Source: DASSBR01 sp035688265 (GTDB lineage Bacteria; Pseudomonadota; Gammaproteobacteria; Natronospirales; DASSBR01). Taken from it: 64,000 nucleotides of DNA. This document shows, in pieces, positions 46,159-57,574 of this stretch. The translations under genes and the position numbers were made by a program. The stretch covers positions 1 through 64,000 of the forward strand of contig DASSNE010000052.1 of the NCBI GenBank assembly GCA_035688265.1, read 5' to 3'. Each line of letters begins with the position of its first letter. Position 1 is the first letter of the stretch. The notes under the pieces were generated by a model. The model was not told the origin of the DNA and ran no database searches. It saw nothing but the letters and a program-made list of their open reading frames with translations.

Positions 46159-46737
46159 ATGCCTATGAAACGCCAATTGCTTTTTGTCCAGGGAGGCGGC
46201 GCGGGCGCCCACGACGAATGGGATGACAAGCTCGTCGAAAGCCTCAGGCGCGAGCTTGGGCCGGATTACGGGATCCGCTATCCGCAAATGCCGAACGAGG
46301 ATGATCCGAGCTACGCCGGGTGGAAGCCAACGCTCGAGAAGGAACTCGCTACCTTGGACGATCGTGCGATTCTTGTGGGCCACTCGGTTGGCGGGACAAT
46401 ACTCGTCAACACTCTCGCTGAGCAGCCGACCACGCGCGCATTCGGCACCCTCCTCCTGATTGCCGCGCCTTTTGTCGGTGACGGCGGCTGGTCGAGCGAT
46501 GAGCTGAAGTTTCCGCCCGATCTCGGCGCGAGGCTTCCTCACGGCCTCCCCGTTCATATCTTTCACGGGCTGGAGGATGAGACGGCACCGCCTTCGCATG
46601 CTGAACTCTATGCGCGTGCGGTTCCGCAAGCTCGTATTCATCGCTTGCCGGGCCGCGACCACCAACTCAATAACGATCTGAGCGAGGTCGCCGCTGTGAT
46701 CAAGCTGCTCGATGGCGGCGAGGCGGCAGCCTTATGA
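46159..46737 (+). CDS. RBBP9/YdeN-type alpha/beta hydrolase
   Basis: From the ATG at 46159 (GGAG eight bases upstream) the protein is 192 residues. It is a small alpha/beta hydrolase with LLFVQGGGAGAHDEWDDKL at the N terminus, the nucleophile elbow VGHSVGG, an aspartate in FHGLEDETAP, and the histidine in LPGRDHQLNNDL. Such proteins are serine hydrolases of unclear substrate. The stop overlaps the next start (ATGA). GC content returns to the level of the core genes here. Confidence 0.88.
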   Translation: MPMKRQLLFVQGGGAGAHDEWDDKLVESLRRELGPDYGIRYPQMPNEDDPSYAGWKPTLEKELATLDDRAILVGHSVGGTILVNTLAEQPTTRAFGTLLLIAAPFVGDGGWSSDELKFPPDLGARLPHGLPVHIFHGLEDETAPPSHAELYARAVPQARIHRLPGRDHQLNNDLSEVAAVIKLLDGGEAAAL

Positions 46738-47294
46738 ACTGTTTTGATGCACGGCTGGTTACAGTCGGTTCATGGACTCTCCTCAGGTTGCCCAGGAGTG
46801 CAAGCGAGGAGCTTCCATCACGAGGCATGACAATGGTTGAGGGAACCATCGATGGTTTCCGATTTCATGCCGCGCTCGAACCGGACGGTAAGGGAAGCCA
46901 CTGGTTCAGGGTCGATAAAATATTGCGTGAAGGGATCAACGCCGCCACAGGCGAGACGGTGAGTGTGGCAATCGAGCCGCTCGAAGACTGGCCTGAGCCC
47001 GAGGTACCGGAAGATTTGCAGAATGCGCTTGCGGACGATCCGCAGGCGCACGACTCGTGGAAGGCCACTACCACCAAAGCGCGCTGGGACTGGATCCGCT
47101 GGATTCGTTCAACCAGTAATCCAAAAACCCGGCAGATCAGGATAGACAAGACGCGCTCCAAACTCAGGGCCGGAGAGCGACGGCCCTGCTGTTTCAATCG
47201 TAGCCTATGCACTGAACCGTCTGTATCGAAAGGCGGAGTGCTCCTTGAGGACTCAAAACCGGGGAAAAGCGATGTCGGAAACCAAATCGCATGA
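46734..47294 (+). CDS. YdeI/OmpD-associated, DUF1905-domain protein
   Basis: The 186-residue protein contains a DUF1905-type N-terminal domain (MVEGTIDGFRFHAALEPDGKG, about 34-90). It continues with the YdeI/OmpD-associated helix bundle (KATTTKARWDWIRWIRST) and the usual C terminus KLRAGERRPCCFNRSLC. The function of the family is poorly defined; some members are linked to cationic-peptide resistance. It is coupled to the upstream hydrolase by an ATGA overlap and overlaps the downstream dioxygenase-like gene by 23 bases. The first 30 residues are not typical, so an internal start is possible. Confidence 0.8.
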   Translation: MNCFDARLVTVGSWTLLRLPRSASEELPSRGMTMVEGTIDGFRFHAALEPDGKGSHWFRVDKILREGINAATGETVSVAIEPLEDWPEPEVPEDLQNALADDPQAHDSWKATTTKARWDWIRWIRSTSNPKTRQIRIDKTRSKLRAGERRPCCFNRSLCTEPSVSKGGVLLEDSKPGKSDVGNQIA

Positions 47295-48063
47295 AACGCT
47301 GATCAACTATGACGACCGCGGTAAAGGTGAGCCGGCACTGCTTTTCATGCCCGGCTGGTGCGGTAGTCGGAACGTCTTTAATAATCTCCTCGCGAGAAGT
47401 GCCTCCCATCGGCGCGCGCTGGCCCTCGACTGGCGCGGGCATGGAAAATCCGAAGTGCCTACCGATGATTTCGGAGAAAGCGAACTGGTTGATGACGCAA
47501 TCTCGGTGATCGAAGCAGCAGGAATAGAGCATGTGGTGCCGGTCGCAATGGCCCATTCCGGCTGGATCGCCATCGAACTGCGCCGCAAGTTAGGCCAGCG
47601 AGTGCCCAAACTCGTGTTGCTTGACTGGATAATCATGAAAGCCCCACCGCCTTTCCTGGCTGCATTGCAGTCACTGCAGGACCCGGCGCGGTGGCATCAG
47701 GCGCGCGAACGACTCTTCTCCATGTGGCTGCAAGGATTGAACATTCCGGAGTTGACGCGCTACGTGCGCGAGGACATGGGTTCGTACCCTTACGAGATGT
47801 GGGCACGCGCCGGCCGGGAAATAAACGCAGCGTACGCCAATGCCGGGAGCCCCCTGCAAGCACTTGCCACCCTGGATCCCCCGGCGCCGGTGCTGCATCT
47901 GTATGCTCAGCCGGACGACCCGGCGTTTCTCGCCGCGCAACAGTCGTTCAGTGCGGAGCATCCGTGGTTTCAGGTGTGCAAGGTGCAAGCTCAAAGCCAC
48001 TTCCCTTTGATCGAGGCACCGGACGAGATCGCCTCGACGATAGAGCGATTTGTTGCAGAGTAG
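47272..48063 (+). CDS. Cofactor-independent quinolone 2,4-dioxygenase-like protein (HOD/AqdC fold)
   Basis: From the ATG at 47272 the protein is 263 residues with an alpha/beta-hydrolase fold. It resembles 1H-3-hydroxy-4-oxoquinaldine 2,4-dioxygenase: DWRGHGKSEVP, DFGESELVDDAISVIEAAG, DPARWHQARERLFSMWLQG, and EHPWFQVCKVQAQSHFP line up with that enzyme from memory. The catalytic dyad appears to be kept (His243 in SHFP, Asp118 in LLDWI). The elbow serine of HOD (S101) is replaced by Ala94 (MAHSGW), though His95 is conserved. It may cleave a quinolone-type signal such as PQS, or another N-heteroaromatic compound. It is the last gene of the hydrolase-YdeI run. Confidence 0.75.
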   Translation: MSETKSHETLINYDDRGKGEPALLFMPGWCGSRNVFNNLLARSASHRRALALDWRGHGKSEVPTDDFGESELVDDAISVIEAAGIEHVVPVAMAHSGWIAIELRRKLGQRVPKLVLLDWIIMKAPPPFLAALQSLQDPARWHQARERLFSMWLQGLNIPELTRYVREDMGSYPYEMWARAGREINAAYANAGSPLQALATLDPPAPVLHLYAQPDDPAFLAAQQSFSAEHPWFQVCKVQAQSHFPLIEAPDEIASTIERFVAE

Positions 48064-48087
48064 ATATCTAGAGAGAAAGGGTGACAG

Positions 48088-48117
48088 TTAGAGCCCGCGC
48101 CGCCGGTGCTTTATAAT
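48088..48117 (+). promoter_or_regulatory. Probable promoter of acnA
   Basis: A consensus -10, TATAAT (48112-48117), is preceded after 18 bases by TTAGAG (48088-48093) as a weak -35. The predicted start near 48124 leaves a leader of about 30 bases, with AGGA just before the acnA ATG. Confidence 0.5.
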
Positions 48118-48154
48118 AGGCGGCTCGCTCAACCCATCAACCGGACAGGAATCC

Positions 48155-50887
<2,733 letters not shown>

Positions 50888-50894
50888 GACTCTT

Positions 50895-50988
50895 GTCATA
50901 CCAGCGTAGGCTGGTATCCAGTCCAAATCAGATGCGGCCTATGGCCGCGCGCTGTCGGACTGGATGCCAGCCTTCGCTGGCGTGACGG
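50895..50988. repeat. Paired REP-like palindromes after acnA
   Basis: The left palindrome is ATACCAGC, GTAG, GCTGGTAT (50898-50917) and the right one is GCCAGC, CTTC, GCTGGC (50966-50981). The flanking ATCCAGTCC and GGACTGGAT are inverted, so the whole unit is an inverted pair. The outer ends, GTCATACC and GGCGTGACGG, resemble the ends of the element at 7132-7313. Confidence 0.8.
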
Positions 50989-51030
50989 AAATCCTCCGTC
51001 CAGACCCGATTTGCTGCACTTCTTTGGTGC

Positions 51031-51060
51031 TATAATGAGACCGAATTCAGTTCGAATATG
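51031..51060 (+). promoter_or_regulatory. Promoter/operator region of the Phd/RelE-type pair
   Basis: A perfect TATAAT lies at 51031-51036, without a clear -35. Just after it, CGAA TTCAG TTCG (51042-51054) forms an imperfect dyad that could be bound by the antitoxin. The antitoxin ATG is at 51069. Confidence 0.45.
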
Positions 51061-51068
51061 GCCAATTT

Positions 51069-51338
51069 ATGAGCGAACAAATCCTCAGCCTTAGTGAGTT
51101 CAAGGCCACAGCCAGCCGGCTGATCAACGAAATCCGCGAAGACCACCGTCCGCTCGTTCTGACGCAGAACGGCGCAGCTGCTGCCGTAGTCACTGATGCA
51201 GAAACCTGGCAGCGCCAGCGTCGCAGCTTGCTGATGCTGAAACTGCTGGTTCAGGGCGAGCGCGACGTACAGGAAGGCCGTTTGCGCGACCAGGATGACG
51301 TGTTTGATACGCTGGAGCGGGAATTGGGGATTGAGTGA
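51069..51338 (+). CDS. Phd/YefM-family antitoxin
   Basis: The 89-residue protein begins MSEQILSLSEFKATASRLI, followed by the Phd/YefM strand-helix core with RPLVLTQNGAAAAVVTDAETWQ. The C-terminal helical tail (LKLLVQGERDVQEGRL, DTLERELG) is the toxin-wrapping part. The preceding TATAAT and dyad are probable autoregulatory sites. The toxin gene starts inside its last codons. Confidence 0.93.
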   Translation: MSEQILSLSEFKATASRLINEIREDHRPLVLTQNGAAAAVVTDAETWQRQRRSLLMLKLLVQGERDVQEGRLRDQDDVFDTLERELGIE

Positions 51339-51660
51339 AACCGGCTACCATGTGCAATGGACGCGCACGGCGGAAGATGATCTGACGGAAATTGTTCGCT
51401 ACATTGCAGCTGACAGCCCCGAGAATGCGCGCGCCGTACTCGAGCGGCTGCGCACCGCTGCCAACAGCCTCGTTCATCACCCACTCCGGGGCCGAAGGCC
51501 GCCGGAACTTGCAGACTTGGGTCTCGCGCAGTATCGAGAAATGGTCCGCCGACCGTGGCGGATTGTGTATCGCGTTGAAGAGCGCCGAGTTTTGGTAATG
51601 GCGGTACTTGACGGGCGCCGCGAACTTGAAGATCAACTTCTCGATCGGCTCGTACGATGA
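51331..51660 (+). CDS. RelE/ParE-family toxin
   Basis: The 109-residue protein starts most plausibly at the TTG at 51331, overlapping the antitoxin stop by 8 bases; a longer reading would add an unrelated N terminus. The RelE/ParE fold shows in VQWTRTAEDDLTEIVRYIAADSPENA, a central HHPLRGRRPPEL, then YREMVRRPWRIVYRVEERRVLVMAVLDGRR. It should either cleave mRNA at the ribosome or inhibit gyrase; the sequence does not separate these. Confidence 0.9.
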   Translation: MSETGYHVQWTRTAEDDLTEIVRYIAADSPENARAVLERLRTAANSLVHHPLRGRRPPELADLGLAQYREMVRRPWRIVYRVEERRVLVMAVLDGRRELEDQLLDRLVR

Positions 51661-51675
51661 AGCAGCTTCGGCCGC

Positions 51676-52077
51676 TCATACCGGTCGGTGCTGGGTTCCT
51701 TCGCCGGCGGTGATGAACAGCATTCGAGACGGCGTTTTTACCTTCGCCGTATGCCATGTTCCCGTCGGCACGATGGCGAACGCGCCGCCTTCCTTCAATT
51801 CGACGGTCGAGACACCGTCACCCTCTTCCAATAGAAACGTCACGTTCCCATCCAGCAGGCACACAATCTCATCCCCATGCGGATGCATTTCCCAATGATC
51901 CCAGTCCGATTTCATCGTGTGGCTGGTGACCAGAAATTCATTATGAAATGAACCCAGGTCGCCGGCAGCGATGGTCCGCCAAAAGGCTTCATCCACCTCC
52001 AATGGTTCCACCGACACGTCGCTGCGCAGGCGCAGATACGTGGAGGCGAGATTGTAGGGATTCGTTTCAGCTTTCAT
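51676..52077 (-). CDS. Small cupin-domain protein (1)
   Basis: From the ATG at 52077 (MKAETNPYNLASTY) the protein is 133 residues. The single cupin barrel includes HWEMHPHGDEIVCLLDGNV (metal ligands His, His, Glu) and the second motif GGAFAIVPTGTWHTAKV. The start overlaps the end of the second cupin gene, so the two are coupled. It converges with the RelE toxin gene. The substrate is unknown; it is the last gene of the permease-cupin-cupin run. Confidence 0.82.
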   Translation of the reverse strand: MKAETNPYNLASTYLRLRSDVSVEPLEVDEAFWRTIAAGDLGSFHNEFLVTSHTMKSDWDHWEMHPHGDEIVCLLDGNVTFLLEEGDGVSTVELKEGGAFAIVPTGTWHTAKVKTPSRMLFITAGEGTQHRPV

Positions 52078-52402
52078 AAACGTCATCTCGAAACCGCGGC
52101 GTACAGACGGCCAGGAAAACAAGGTCGCCCTCACCGAAGTTGGCGATGCGCTGCGCGGCATTCGGCGGGATTACGACAACATCACCCGGCCGAACGTCGC
52201 GCGGCGCCTCGCCACCAATTTCGGCGCGCCCTCGTCCTTCCAGAATCACATAGCGTTCAGCAGTATCACGCAGCCGGTGCCACCGCGTCGCGCTGCCCGG
52301 TTCTACGCGCGCCCGCGCAACCGAAACCGCATCGTCCTCCGGCCTGTTCAGCAGCTCGGCAATCCAGCAGCCTTCCGCCTCGAACCAGCGTTCCTCACTC
52401 AT
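52067..52402 (-). CDS. Small cupin-domain protein (2)
   Basis: From the ATG at 52402 the protein is 111 residues, a single-domain cupin with SATRWHRLRDTAERYVILEGRGR and VRPGDVVVIPPNAAQRIAN. Its start overlaps the permease stop by 8 bases and its end overlaps the first cupin gene by 11, so all three are translationally linked. Its job beside a MacB-like permease is not clear; such cupins may bind a transported or signalling ligand. Confidence 0.82.
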   Translation of the reverse strand: MSEERWFEAEGCWIAELLNRPEDDAVSVARARVEPGSATRWHRLRDTAERYVILEGRGRAEIGGEAPRDVRPGDVVVIPPNAAQRIANFGEGDLVFLAVCTPRFRDDVYES

Positions 52403-54809
52403 GCTGCAGCGCTTCCACCGGATCGAGTCGCGCGGCACGGCGCGCCGGGACGTATGTCGCGATAGCTGCAATGCAAGCGAAGACAATCACCGAGCCCGCC
52501 AATGTGGGCGGATCAACCGGCGTCACGTCGTACAGAAAATGCTGCAACGCGCGCATTACCAGCACGGCAGCCGTCAGCCCCAACGCTGAACCTATCGCCA
52601 CCAGCACCGCGCTTTTGCGCGCGAACAGCCCAACGATGTCCCAATACTGCGCGCCCAGGGCCTGCCGCATGCCTATTTCGGCAGTGCGTTGCGTCACCAG
52701 GTAAGCGAGAAGCGCGTAAATGCCGAGCACCGCCAGCGCCAAGGCGACGAACGCGAAGATCACCAGAAAGGCCGTGATCTGCGCGACCGGCAACAGGATC
52801 TTTTTAACCTTGCTGATCAACCCGAACGTTTCCGTCACCGTTACGGCCGGATCCAGACGCTTAAGCGCCTTCGCCACTGCGGCTTGATGCCCGACCGCCG
52901 CGTCTCGCGTCCGCACGACCATGTTCAGAATATAGTGCTGCCCGAACGTATGGGATGGCGGATATCGCAGGTACACGCGCGGCACCAACGCATTGCGAAC
53001 GCCATTATGGTGAACATCGCCGACCACACCGGCAACGGTATAAGTTGTCTTGCCGAGTTTGAGATGCCTTCCCGGCCGCCAGCCTTTGGGCCACAGCTTC
53101 GCAAATGAAGCGTTCACCAGCACGACCTTGTCATTGCCGGGTGGCAGATCGCTGAAATTGTCGCCTTGAAGCAATGGCACGCCCAGCGCATCGAAATATC
53201 CGTCGGCGACGACCTCCGCGTCGGCTTGCTGCTTGCGCGTGAAGCCCGGCGATTCAATACCGCTGTAGAACATGCGGCTGCCAGACAGCGGCGCCATGTT
53301 GGTGAAGCCGACCGCATCGACACCGGGCAACCGCTTCATTTGACTGCTGATGCGGTTCAGCACCGTGCGCGGCGGCGCGTCGCCGCTCGCAAATTGCAGT
53401 CTCGCTACAAGTACATGAGCGGCATTGAAACCGAGATCGGTCCGGTAGGCGTTGTTCAGGGTACGGATAAAGAGACCTGCCGATACCAGCAGGCCAAGTG
53501 ACAGTGCCACCTGCACTACGACGAGCGCGTCACGTACGCCTGTGCCCGTGGCATTTAGCGCGCTATTGGTAACGCCCAACTGGGTGGAAAGGTCCATCCT
53601 CCTGACTGGCAGCATCGGGACAAGGCTGAACAAGAGGCCCGCGCCCAATGCAACCAATGCAGTAAACAAGCCGACCCGCCAATCGAGCGTCACGCTTAAC
53701 TGCTCGAATACCGACACTCGGCGCACGTAACCGATACCGAACCAGCCGGCAAGCAAGCCGCCGCCGGCGCCGAGAATCGACAGTACCGCGGCCTCCACCA
53801 GAAGCTGACGCGCAATCGCGGTCGTCTTCGCGCCCAGCGCCATACGCACGGCCACCTCGTGTACACGGCGAGCGCCCCTTGCCAGAAAGAGATTGACGAT
53901 GTTGGCGCAGGCGATCAGCAGGATCGCGATCGCCACCCCCATCAGCGACAACGAAATCAACAGCACCCGGTGGCGATCCGCGCCCAGCAGCCCATACAGC
54001 GTATTGGCCGAATGAGCAACGGCCCTCATATGCTTGTTTGTCTTGGGGTATTTTTGCGCGAGACGGTCCGAGACGATATTCAACGCTTGCTGCGCGGCGG
54101 CGACATTGTGTCCCGGTTTGAGCCGAGCAAACGCCTGTTCGCAATAGACCCCGCGCGCATCAAGCGGTCGACATCCACGCCCCATCGCCGCAAGCGTGCC
54201 CAACGTGATCCAGTAATATTGTTGGCCCTGCAGCGCTTCGAAAATGCCATGGCCATCGACGACGCCGATAATTTCGAATCGATGTCCTCCCAGAGTCATC
54301 ATCTTGTGAAGAACATCCGCGCTGCCGGCGAAATGAGAACGCCAGAAGCGCTTTGAAATGACCACGTCATAAACCGGCGTGCTCGGCATTTTCTCGTTCG
54401 ACGGGAAAGTTCGCCCCAGCAGTGGACGGATCCCCATCACGCGAAAGAAGTCTCGCGTGACCGCCCCACCTTCCAGGCCGCGGCCAGAGCCGTCCTTGCT
54501 GGTCGTCAACATGATGCCTTTGTAGAGTGCCATGCCGGAAAATACCGAAGCCGTGCCGTCCCGATAATCGACATAGTCCGCATACGACCATGGCAGCCAG
54601 TCAGGCATTCCGTTGTCCTGCTGGTTGGACATGTGCAGCTTCATCAAGCGACCCGGATTCTGCACCGGCACCGGCCGAAGCAGCAGCGCGCTCAGGATGC
54701 TGAAAGCGGACGTATTGACGCCGATCGCGAGCGCCATCGTGACAATGATCGCCAGGCTGAACAGGCGGTGCTTATTCAGCAGCCGCAACGCGAATTTCAG
54801 GTCTCGCAC
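52395..54809 (-). CDS. MacB/FtsX-type ABC transporter permease (ADOP family)
   Basis: The 804-residue protein has the duplicated permease layout known from acidobacterial-type orphan permeases. There is a short cytoplasmic start (RDLKFALRLLNKHRLFSLAI), one membrane helix, a periplasmic MacB-like domain (about 50-260), three helices with FtsX motif VNLFLARGARRVHEVAVRMALGA, a second periplasmic domain, and three final helices ending YVPARRAARLDPVEALQHE. No ATPase domain is fused or adjacent. It diverges from its neighbours at the N terminus (MALAIGVNTSAFSILSALLLRP). The cupin gene overlaps its stop. Confidence 0.9.
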   Translation of the reverse strand: MRDLKFALRLLNKHRLFSLAIIVTMALAIGVNTSAFSILSALLLRPVPVQNPGRLMKLHMSNQQDNGMPDWLPWSYADYVDYRDGTASVFSGMALYKGIMLTTSKDGSGRGLEGGAVTRDFFRVMGIRPLLGRTFPSNEKMPSTPVYDVVISKRFWRSHFAGSADVLHKMMTLGGHRFEIIGVVDGHGIFEALQGQQYYWITLGTLAAMGRGCRPLDARGVYCEQAFARLKPGHNVAAAQQALNIVSDRLAQKYPKTNKHMRAVAHSANTLYGLLGADRHRVLLISLSLMGVAIAILLIACANIVNLFLARGARRVHEVAVRMALGAKTTAIARQLLVEAAVLSILGAGGGLLAGWFGIGYVRRVSVFEQLSVTLDWRVGLFTALVALGAGLLFSLVPMLPVRRMDLSTQLGVTNSALNATGTGVRDALVVVQVALSLGLLVSAGLFIRTLNNAYRTDLGFNAAHVLVARLQFASGDAPPRTVLNRISSQMKRLPGVDAVGFTNMAPLSGSRMFYSGIESPGFTRKQQADAEVVADGYFDALGVPLLQGDNFSDLPPGNDKVVLVNASFAKLWPKGWRPGRHLKLGKTTYTVAGVVGDVHHNGVRNALVPRVYLRYPPSHTFGQHYILNMVVRTRDAAVGHQAAVAKALKRLDPAVTVTETFGLISKVKKILLPVAQITAFLVIFAFVALALAVLGIYALLAYLVTQRTAEIGMRQALGAQYWDIVGLFARKSAVLVAIGSALGLTAAVLVMRALQHFLYDVTPVDPPTLAGSVIVFACIAAIATYVPARRAARLDPVEALQHE

Positions 54810-54822
54810 GGTCCCCTCTCCT

Positions 54823-56868
54823 CTATTGCTCTGTCATCGCCACCGCCGGATCCAGCCTCGCCGCGCGGCGTGCCGGCAGGTAACAGGCGATCAGCGTCAC
54901 ACCGACCAATACCAGCGCCGTTCCCGCAAGCGTCAGCGGATCGAACGGCGCAATGCCGAACAGCCGTGACGACAACACATAGCCGAACACTACCGCCAGC
55001 CCCAACCCGACGGCCAGGCCCGCGGCGAGCAGCTTCAGCCCGTCACGGATAATCAGCCACAGCAAATCGCCAGGACGTGCGCCGAGCGCGAGGCGAACGC
55101 CGCATTCAGTTACCCGTTGCGTCACCGCGTAACTCAACACGCCGTACACCCCCACCACCGCGAGTGCCAGCGCAATGCAACCAAATGCGAGCAGCAAGTC
55201 CATGGTCCGCTGCTGGTCGCGCAGTGATCTGTCCAGACGCTGACGCATAGTCTCGACGCCGAAAACAGCCACTGACGGATCCACGGCGGCGACGGCCGCG
55301 CGCACCGGCTTGACCAGTAACTCCGGCGCGATCGACGTGTGGATCACGAGGCGCATCGCCGGTGTCGGCGCTTGCGCCGCGCTGGTGTAAATCGCGCCCT
55401 GCCCCGGCTCGGTCAAGCGACGCAGCCTCACGCCGGGGACCACGCCGATGATCGTGTACCACTGTTTTGCCCACTTGATCTGCTGGCCCACCGGATTGGC
55501 GGACTTGAAGTATTTGTTCGCCAGATTGCCGTCGATGATTGCGACAGGGCGCGCGCCGGTTGTATCGCGGGCATCGAAGTCGCGCCCGCGCAGAATCGGC
55601 ATGCCAAGCGCTTTGAAGTAATTGGCTCCTACCGCGTCAAGCCAGGCCTTTGGCTTGGTAGATGCCGGCGATGCCTGACGACCACGTATGCGGAAACCGG
55701 CACTCATTGAAACATTGCCCATTGGCGCCCAGCGCGCGATGCCGGCAGATTTAACGCCCGGCAACGCCCTTACGCCCTCCAATACATCGCCATAAAAGTT
55801 GTTCAGCGACTGCTTGTTGGCCTGGCCATTGCCGGTCGCCAACAGGCCGGCGATCAGGACGTGATTCTTGCGAAAGCCCGGATTCACCGCCTGCATATTC
55901 ACAAAGCTGTGCAGCAGCAGACCGGAACCCGCCAGCAGCACGGTGGCGAGCGTCAGTTCGATAGCGACCAGTGAGTTGCGCACGCGCCTGGCGCCCACGC
56001 CGCTGCTCGCGCCGCGCCCGCCCGACTGCAATAGACTTTGCAGATCGGTCTTCGCCAAATGCCGGATCGGCAGAATGCTGACGAGCGCAGTCGTGATGCC
56101 CGCCATCGCGAACGCGGCCAGACCGACGCGCCAATCGAAGGCCTTATTGAATACGCCGCCGACGCCGCCCCACGCGAACCCGGCGTAGTAATGCAGCCCC
56201 AGCCAACCCAGCCCGACGCCGATGAGGCCGCCCGGCACAGCCAGCCACAGGCTTTCGATCAGCAGTTGGCGTGCCAGCACCGCGCGGCTCGCGCCGAGAG
56301 CGCTGCGCATGGCAATTTCATGACTGCGCCCGAGCACGCGGGACAGCAGCAGGTTTGCGACGTTCACACAGGTCATCAGCAGCACCAGCAGCACTGCGCC
56401 CTGCAACAGCAGGAGCGTGGAAGTTTGCCCCTGCAGCATCGCATCTCTATAGGGCTTGGCATGGATATAGAATCCGGCATTCGTCACGTCCTGCCAGTCG
56501 TCCGCGGATACGACTTGCCCAACCTTCGCGCGCACCGCGTCAAGCTGGGTCTGGAGCGCATTAGGGCTGACGCCCGGCTTCAGGCGGCCGATTAACCTCG
56601 GGCTCAATATGAACATGTGAGCGGGATTTACATCAGTCGGCGCGATCGCCATCGGCATCCACATATCGATGGCGCGATTGGGAAAGATAAAGCCCTTCGG
56701 CATCACGCCGATAATGCGCACGGGCTTGCCGTTCAGCCGGATGGTCCGGCCGATCACATCAGGATTCGCGCCGAATTTGCTATGCCAAAGACCATTGCTG
56801 ATGACGGCGACCCCGCCTTTCCCGGGCTCGCTCGCACCGGAGCCAAAAGTGCGGCCGAGTGCGGTGTA
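54823..56868 (-). pseudogene. 5'-truncated ADOP-type permease, interrupted by the VapBC module
   Basis: The intact part matches the other permeases from LGRTFGSGASEPGKGG onward and ends YLPARRAARLDPAVAMTEQ. Homology in the same frame reaches about 56868 and then stops, replaced by the vapB promoter sequence. Compared with the neighbour at 57575, about the first 130 residues, the first membrane helix and the native ribosome binding site are missing. A GTG at 56757 could start a 644-residue product without the leading helix. It probably no longer makes a normal permease. Confidence 0.82.
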
Positions 56869-56874
56869 TGTAAA

Positions 56875-56904
56875 TTGACTGCAATGCTGTCATTGCAGTA
56901 AAGT
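56875..56904 (+). promoter_or_regulatory. VapB promoter with embedded operator
   Basis: TTGACT (56875-56880) and TAAAGT (56899-56904) are 18 bases apart. The spacer is filled by a perfect inverted repeat, TGCAATG (56880-56886), CTGT, CATTGCA (56891-56897). Ribbon-helix-helix antitoxin binding there would block transcription, as in other VapBC pairs. A GGAG precedes the vapB ATG. Confidence 0.65.
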
Positions 56905-56931
56905 CTAGCCAGTTTTAACTGGAGTATCCCC

Positions 56932-57183
56932 ATGGCTGTCCTGACTGTTCGCAATTTGCCCGATGAAGTGCGGGATCGCTTGCGCGAGCGGGCCGCGCGC
57001 GCCGGGCACAGCATGGAAGCCGAAGTGCGCGATATCCTCGTTCGCGCCTCGGTCGAACCAGAGCGGCGCAAATCTGCGGCTGTGTTGCGCGAGCGGATAA
57101 AGCAGTTTTACGGCCCAAACCTTCCTCGCAATGTCGTCGATGACTTCATAGCCGAGCGACGTCGTGAAGCGGAACGCGAGTGA
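56932..57183 (+). CDS. VapB/FitA-type ribbon-helix-helix antitoxin
   Basis: The 83-residue protein has an N-terminal ribbon-helix-helix (AVLTVRNLPDEVRDRLRERA, then GHSMEAEVRDILVRA) of the FitA kind. The C-terminal tail (FYGPNLPRNVVDDFIAERR) should thread into the toxin active site. The stop overlaps the toxin start (GTGA). The module runs on the plus strand, opposite to the permease genes on both sides, and its promoter lies in the broken end of one of them. Confidence 0.92.
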   Translation: MAVLTVRNLPDEVRDRLRERAARAGHSMEAEVRDILVRASVEPERRKSAAVLRERIKQFYGPNLPRNVVDDFIAERRREAERE

Positions 57184-57557
57184 GCGTTCTGGACGCGTCG
57201 GCGCTGGTGGCCTATCTGTTCGAGGAACCTGGCGCTGAGGCAGTCGCCGGGATCATCGACCAGGCTTGTATATCCAGCGTCAATTTCTCGGAAGTTCTGA
57301 CGCGAGCTGCCAAAGATGGTTTCCGACCCGCCGAATTTGCGGCCGACATCGATCAGTTTGGCCTTCAAGTTGTGCCCTTCACGACTGAGGACGCACTGAC
57401 GGCCGCGAGCCTGGAACCTGAAACGCGCCCGCTGGGCCTGAGCTTGGGCGACCGCGCGTGCCTTTCTCTCGGGTTGGCTCGTGCGGAACCCGTTTATACG
57501 GCGGATCGAATTTGGAGCGAACTGAATGTCGGCGCCGAAATCATTTTGATTCGCTGA
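57180..57557 (+). CDS. VapC/FitB-type PIN-domain toxin
   Basis: The 125-residue protein starts at a GTG overlapping the antitoxin stop. PIN acidic residues are at the expected places: Asp5 (VLDASALVAY), Glu38 (NFSEVLTR), Asp91 (LSLGDRACL) and Asp109 (YTADRIW). Such toxins cleave specific tRNAs or rRNA when freed from the antitoxin. The gene converges on the next permease, with only 17 bases between the stops. Confidence 0.93.
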   Translation: MSVLDASALVAYLFEEPGAEAVAGIIDQACISSVNFSEVLTRAAKDGFRPAEFAADIDQFGLQVVPFTTEDALTAASLEPETRPLGLSLGDRACLSLGLARAEPVYTADRIWSELNVGAEIILIR

Positions 57558-57574
57558 ATCGGTTCGCATCGGGT

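Noticed and set aside
56754..57071. Minus-strand reading frame across vapB and the permease scar
   Set aside because: It overlaps vapB in antisense and uses the wrong frame of the permease remnant.
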